DNA from: JAJYIW01 sp036787065
GTDB lineage: Bacteria; Chloroflexota; Anaerolineae; Anaerolineales; Anaerolineaceae
Assembly: GCA_036787065.1 (NCBI GenBank)
Contig: DAIQPZ010000016.1
Location: 1 to 29,457 of the forward strand
Length of the DNA stretch: 29,457 nucleotides
Direction of reading: 5' to 3'
The stretch's first letter is position 1. The number at the start of each line of letters is the position of its first letter. Under the pieces are notes generated by a model. The model was not told the origin of the DNA and did not search any database. It saw only the letters and a program-made list of their open reading frames with translations. A program made the translations under genes and the position numbers. This document shows positions 26,516-29,457 of this stretch, piece after piece.

Positions 26516-27359
26516 ATGAGCCCGATAGGAGCTCTGCCAACTGGCCAGCCCGGCTGAAATCCGCCACCATTAGGTCGGCGCCGGCTGAAACCAGGCGATC
26601 GATCTTGCGAGGGTTCCAGCCTGAACGGGCCACTTCATCAGAGGCCACACCCAGGGCGATAGCCTGGCGGGAGACGGCCTCGCGTATTTCTACCGGCCCA
26701 TCGCCTACCACCAGCAATTGGCTGCCCGATAAATGATGATCGTCCAGGATGGCCTGGATCACCCGTTCTTTGGCATGCGATTCCTCACCGTCCAGTGCGC
26801 CGTAAATGCCGCCCTCAAAATAGGGTTCCAGCCCCAACACGGCAGCCTCTCTGGCAACGTCCCCGTGGTCCGACCCGCTGGCCAGGTAAAGCCGCACGCC
26901 GCGCCCGGCCAGGACGCGCACAAAATCCAAAGCTCCGGCCACCATGCACGTTTCCGGCGCTTCGATCCCCTCTTCAACCGCCTGGCGCCTGCCGTGGATG
27001 CGCTGCTCCAACCGCGCCAGATAGATCTTCTTGTAGTCCGCGGCCGATTTTGGCGTCCCGGCCGGGTTGTAACGCTGGACGGCGTTCACAAGCCATTCCA
27101 TCTGGCGGATGGTCAAAATCCCGGTCGACCGGTCCACATAAGCGCGCACCTCGGCCTCAATCTCTGGCGCGGGCAGCCGGTTGAGGCAAATCGCTTCTAC
27201 CATCAGCGGGACCATCACCTCTTCCCAACCCTGGCGCAGAACCGACAGCGTTCCATCGAAATCAAACAATACGTGGCGCACATGGCCCATGCGCGCCGAA
27301 ATGCCGGGTGTAACCAGGCGCAGCCAACCGGTTGGGTCATCGGTGGTAAAAGGAACCAT
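26514..27359 (-). CDS. HAD-superfamily phosphatase with helical cap
   Basis: 281 residues. Motif I is FDFDGTLS (D33, D35), motif II is the Ser of ASGSD, motif III is the Lys of AKERV, and motif IV is GDGPVE with Glu in place of the usual Asp. About 125 residues between motifs I and II form a large C1 cap, as in phosphoglycolate-phosphatase-like enzymes, so this is not a close GmhB homologue. The ATG at 27359 overlaps the kinase stop by one base (TGATG); a frame beginning one codon earlier with TTG is less likely. By context it probably dephosphorylates the sugar phosphate made by its neighbours. Confidence 0.85.
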   Translation of the reverse strand: MVPFTTDDPTGWLRLVTPGISARMGHVRHVLFDFDGTLSVLRQGWEEVMVPLMVEAICLNRLPAPEIEAEVRAYVDRSTGILTIRQMEWLVNAVQRYNPAGTPKSAADYKKIYLARLEQRIHGRRQAVEEGIEAPETCMVAGALDFVRVLAGRGVRLYLASGSDHGDVAREAAVLGLEPYFEGGIYGALDGEESHAKERVIQAILDDHHLSGSQLLVVGDGPVEIREAVSRQAIALGVASDEVARSGWNPRKIDRLVSAGADLMVADFSRAGQLAELLSGS

Positions 27360-28237
27360 CAACTACCCACCCATCCGCTGGAATCGGCCAGGGCCAGGAT
27401 CTCCGCGGGTGTGGCCGTACCCGTCACACCCAATTTCTGGATGGTCACACCCGTGGAGAGGTTAGCCAACAGTCCGGCCTCCCAGGGCTCACCGCCAGCC
27501 GCCAACCCGCAGGCCAGCGCCGCCAGGAAGGTGTCGCCAGCGCCGACGGTATCGATGGGTGTTTTAACCGCCACGGCTGGCAGTCGCCAGACCTGGCCAT
27601 TGAAAAAGGTCAGGCAGCCCTTTTCTCCCAGGGTGATGTAAAGCGGCTGTGAACCGGTGGCTTGCCAGGCAGATCCGGCCAATTGCAATTCATCCAGAGT
27701 CACCTCATCCGGCCGGTGGCCAGGGAAGAACCAGCGTCCGGCCTCCAAATCATTGGGCTTCATCACCATCCCTTTAAAATGGCTGACCTGGTCGCGCGAA
27801 TCGACGATAAAGGGCACGCGCGGGTAGCGCTGCGCCAGGCCGTTCANNNNNNNNNNNNNNNNNNNNNNNNNNNNNNNNNNNNNNNNNNNNNNNNNNNNNN
27901 NNNNNNNNNNNNNNNNNNNNNNNNNNNNNNNNNNNNNNNNNNNNNNACGCCTGAGCAGATCGCCGCGCCAATCCTGGCCTAACACGGTTAACGCCAGGAC
28001 TTTATCCACCCCCAGGTCGGCCAGGTTCCAGGCCACGTTGGCTGCTCCACCGCAAGAATAGGTTTCACGCACCACCGGGCGTGGATACAGCGGGGTTTCG
28101 CGCGAAAGCACCGAGCGGGTCATATCCGCATACCAGTAACCGTCCAGGGTGAAATCACCGATCACGCCCACTCGCAGCTTCTGGGCAGCCGTCAATAAGC
28201 CCACCAATCGATTTTTGGAAAGGAGAGTCGCCATCAT
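27359..28237 (-). CDS. PfkB-family sugar kinase, RfaE/HldE kinase-domain-like (interrupted by assembly gap)
   Basis: The N-terminal part has GDFTLD (27-32) and GGAANVAWNLADLG (63-76), as in the heptose-7-phosphate kinase domain of HldE. The C-terminal part has KPNDLEA and DTVGAGDTF, the ribokinase-family anion hole and catalytic Asp. Between them 100 N remove the region holding much of the substrate site; the true length there is unknown, and the preserved frame proves nothing. The usual HldE kinase domain is about 320 residues. There is no nucleotidyltransferase domain. The start overlaps the upstream stop (ATGA at 28234-28237); a second ATG follows directly. Confidence 0.85.
   Translation of the reverse strand: MMATLLSKNRLVGLLTAAQKLRVGVIGDFTLDGYWYADMTRSVLSRETPLYPRPVVRETYSCGGAANVAWNLADLGVDKVLALTVLGQDWRGDLLRRXXXXXXXXXXXXXXXXXXXXXXXXXXXXXXXXXXNGLAQRYPRVPFIVDSRDQVSHFKGMVMKPNDLEAGRWFFPGHRPDEVTLDELQLAGSAWQATGSQPLYITLGEKGCLTFFNGQVWRLPAVAVKTPIDTVGAGDTFLAALACGLAAGGEPWEAGLLANLSTGVTIQKLGVTGTATPAEILALADSSGWVGS
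27847..27946. other. Assembly gap, 100 N
   Basis: Exactly 100 unknown bases, the conventional length for a gap of unknown size. It lies inside the sugar kinase gene. Confidence 1.
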
Positions 28238-29457
28238 CCACCTGCCAGACTATGCGTCAAAATGTGCAAAAGCACCGTGATGCGTGCGTGAATTTCCTCC
28301 GCGGTGGCTCCATCCACCTGCAGCGAGACGTCCACCTCGCCCAAAAGATCGACCTGGGCTGGCCCGGTGATGGAGATCACCGGCAGCCCCAGCGCCCGCG
28401 CAACTCTCGTCGCATTGAGTACACTCCGGTCGGCATCCCGCTGGCTGACCGCTAAAAGGGTGTCTCCAGCGCGGGCCTGTCCGTATAATTCCTGCGCTAT
28501 ATCGAAGGCGCCCGCCATTTCCAAAGTACCAACACCTCTGACGCCAATGCGCCTGCCATCGCCCTCATCCCTGGCCTGGTATCCGGCAAGCAGCCGCACG
28601 CGCAGTCCCGGTTTGAGCGCCCCGGCCAACGTTTCGCCGCCAGCCAGGTTTGCCAGGCGCGACTGGTGGGCCTCAGGCAGACCCTGGTTGGGCAGCCGGG
28701 TGAGCGCGTGCTGTAAAGCTTGAGCTTCCGTATGACTGGCGCTGTCCGCGGCGATCCACAGGCAGCCCGCCGTGGATAAACTGCGTTCGATCAGGTGATA
28801 AGCCTGGCAAAGCGGCCCACGCCAGGCTATCAGTTCATGAGCCTGCGCGAAAGCGGTGTTGAAAACTGCCTGGACCGCTTCAGGCAAGTCTTCAGATGTG
28901 GCAGAGCCGGCTTCGACGGGCCGCGGAGCCCGTTCCAGCAGGGAGACGACCAGGTGATGCAAGTTTGGGATGGTCACACGGTGATCGCCGCAGATGTGGA
29001 ATCCCTTGCCACCCAGCGCCACCGGGCGGTTGACGATGTTTTTGCGCGGCCGGTAGTAATAATCGGTGACGTTATCTTTGAGGGGACTGCGATAATCGGC
29101 CAGCGGGATCAGGTCAAAATTGGCGGTCGTAAATACCCGCAGTGAATTGCCCAGGTTACGCGCGATCGATACAGCCTTAAGGAACACCTCAGGCCCGATC
29201 ACCGCCGAGCCGAAATTGCAAAATACACCGCCTTCCAGGTCGCATACGGCCGCTGTAAAGGCCTTAAAATCCTGGCCACTCGCCCAGCCCAGGGCCGCAA
29301 AATCCACCAGGGGATGCTGGTGGATGATGTCGGTGCCGATCGCCACGTGCACGGTGTACGGCACGCCCAGCCGGAAGGCGTTATACAATAGACTGGCCCC
29401 GCGGTATTGAAAGCGCTCGTCCTGCGCCATGCGCCGGCCAAGCGATTCGCCCATGCC
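28234..29457 (-). CDS. Fusion protein: conserved domain of unknown function plus degenerate SIS (GmhA-like) domain, 5' end beyond window
   Basis: At least 407 codons; no ribosome site precedes the ATG at 29454, and the reading frame runs off the window, so the N-terminus is probably missing. The first 170 visible residues contain GVPYTVHVAIGTDIIHQHP, GGVFCNFGSAVIGPEVFLKA and FTTANFDLIPLADY. This is a conserved block I associate with proteins encoded beside RfaE-like kinases; a relation to deoxyhypusine synthase is only a weak impression. The last 220 residues read as a SIS sugar isomerase domain (AGDTLLAVSQRDADRSVLNATRVARALGLPVISITG), but the phosphate loop, normally STSGNS, is SQRDAD. It begins an overlapping operon with the kinase and HAD phosphatase. 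Confidence 0.75.
   Translation of the reverse strand, partial: GMGESLGRRMAQDERFQYRGASLLYNAFRLGVPYTVHVAIGTDIIHQHPLVDFAALGWASGQDFKAFTAAVCDLEGGVFCNFGSAVIGPEVFLKAVSIARNLGNSLRVFTTANFDLIPLADYRSPLKDNVTDYYYRPRKNIVNRPVALGGKGFHICGDHRVTIPNLHHLVVSLLERAPRPVEAGSATSEDLPEAVQAVFNTAFAQAHELIAWRGPLCQAYHLIERSLSTAGCLWIAADSASHTEAQALQHALTRLPNQGLPEAHQSRLANLAGGETLAGALKPGLRVRLLAGYQARDEGDGRRIGVRGVGTLEMAGAFDIAQELYGQARAGDTLLAVSQRDADRSVLNATRVARALGLPVISITGPAQVDLLGEVDVSLQVDGATAEEIHARITVLLHILTHSLAGG

Overview
The window looks like part of a metagenome-assembled or draft genome of an Anaerolineae-like member of the Chloroflexota. The basis is the general character of the 16S rRNA and the mix of genes: VanW and LCP envelope proteins, Trm112-like protein, GH2 and GH38 glycosidases, and an RfaE-like kinase beside a SIS-domain protein. 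A run of exactly 100 N (27847-27946) shows that two contigs were scaffolded here. The taxonomic call is an inference from reading; no alignment was run.

Layout. (1) 1-4145, minus strand: a ribosomal RNA operon in the order 16S, tRNA-Ile(GAU), tRNA-Ala(UGC), 23S (cut by the window start). A leader of about 540 nt precedes the 16S and holds three near-consensus sigma-70 promoters in tandem. A 28-nt inverted repeat flanks the 16S and should form its processing stem. (2) 4331-8327, plus strand: envelope genes (VanW-domain protein, LCP/LytR-CpsA-Psr protein) with a small Trm112-like zinc protein between them. (3) 8347-10357, minus strand: two tandem paralogous membrane-anchored proteins of unknown function, then an Rrf2-type regulator with Fe-S-type cysteines. 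(4) 10800-14480: a GH5-like glycosidase, a convergent URO-D/corrinoid-methyltransferase-like protein, and a patatin-like lipase. (5) 14514-16915, minus strand: two overlapping paralogous zinc-ribbon membrane proteins resembling Bacillus YdjG. (6) 17188-18760, plus strand: an alpha/beta hydrolase and a class I O-methyltransferase, closed by a perfect 20-bp bidirectional terminator. (7) 18828-26349, minus strand: a probable operon of GH38 alpha-mannosidase, GH2 beta-galactosidase, YjjX-type NTPase and a family 2 glycosyltransferase. (8) 26514-29457, minus strand: a tightly overlapping three-gene set (DHS-like/SIS fusion, RfaE-like sugar kinase with the assembly gap, HAD phosphatase) that mirrors the isomerase-kinase-phosphatase logic of heptose activation.

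The least expected features are non-coding. Four long palindromes in gene-free stretches (6224-6329, 9735-9790, 10578-10683, 17033-17085) share a core of the form CCGMATTTKRGGTGT. Two of them are full 106-bp copies of one element in opposite orientation, about 83% identical. Two of the four lie between divergent genes, where a terminator would make no sense. A second recurrent signal, CTGAGYNGTWRC, occurs five times, always between genes and three times 28-48 nt ahead of a start codon. These may be a repeat family and a regulatory motif of this lineage.
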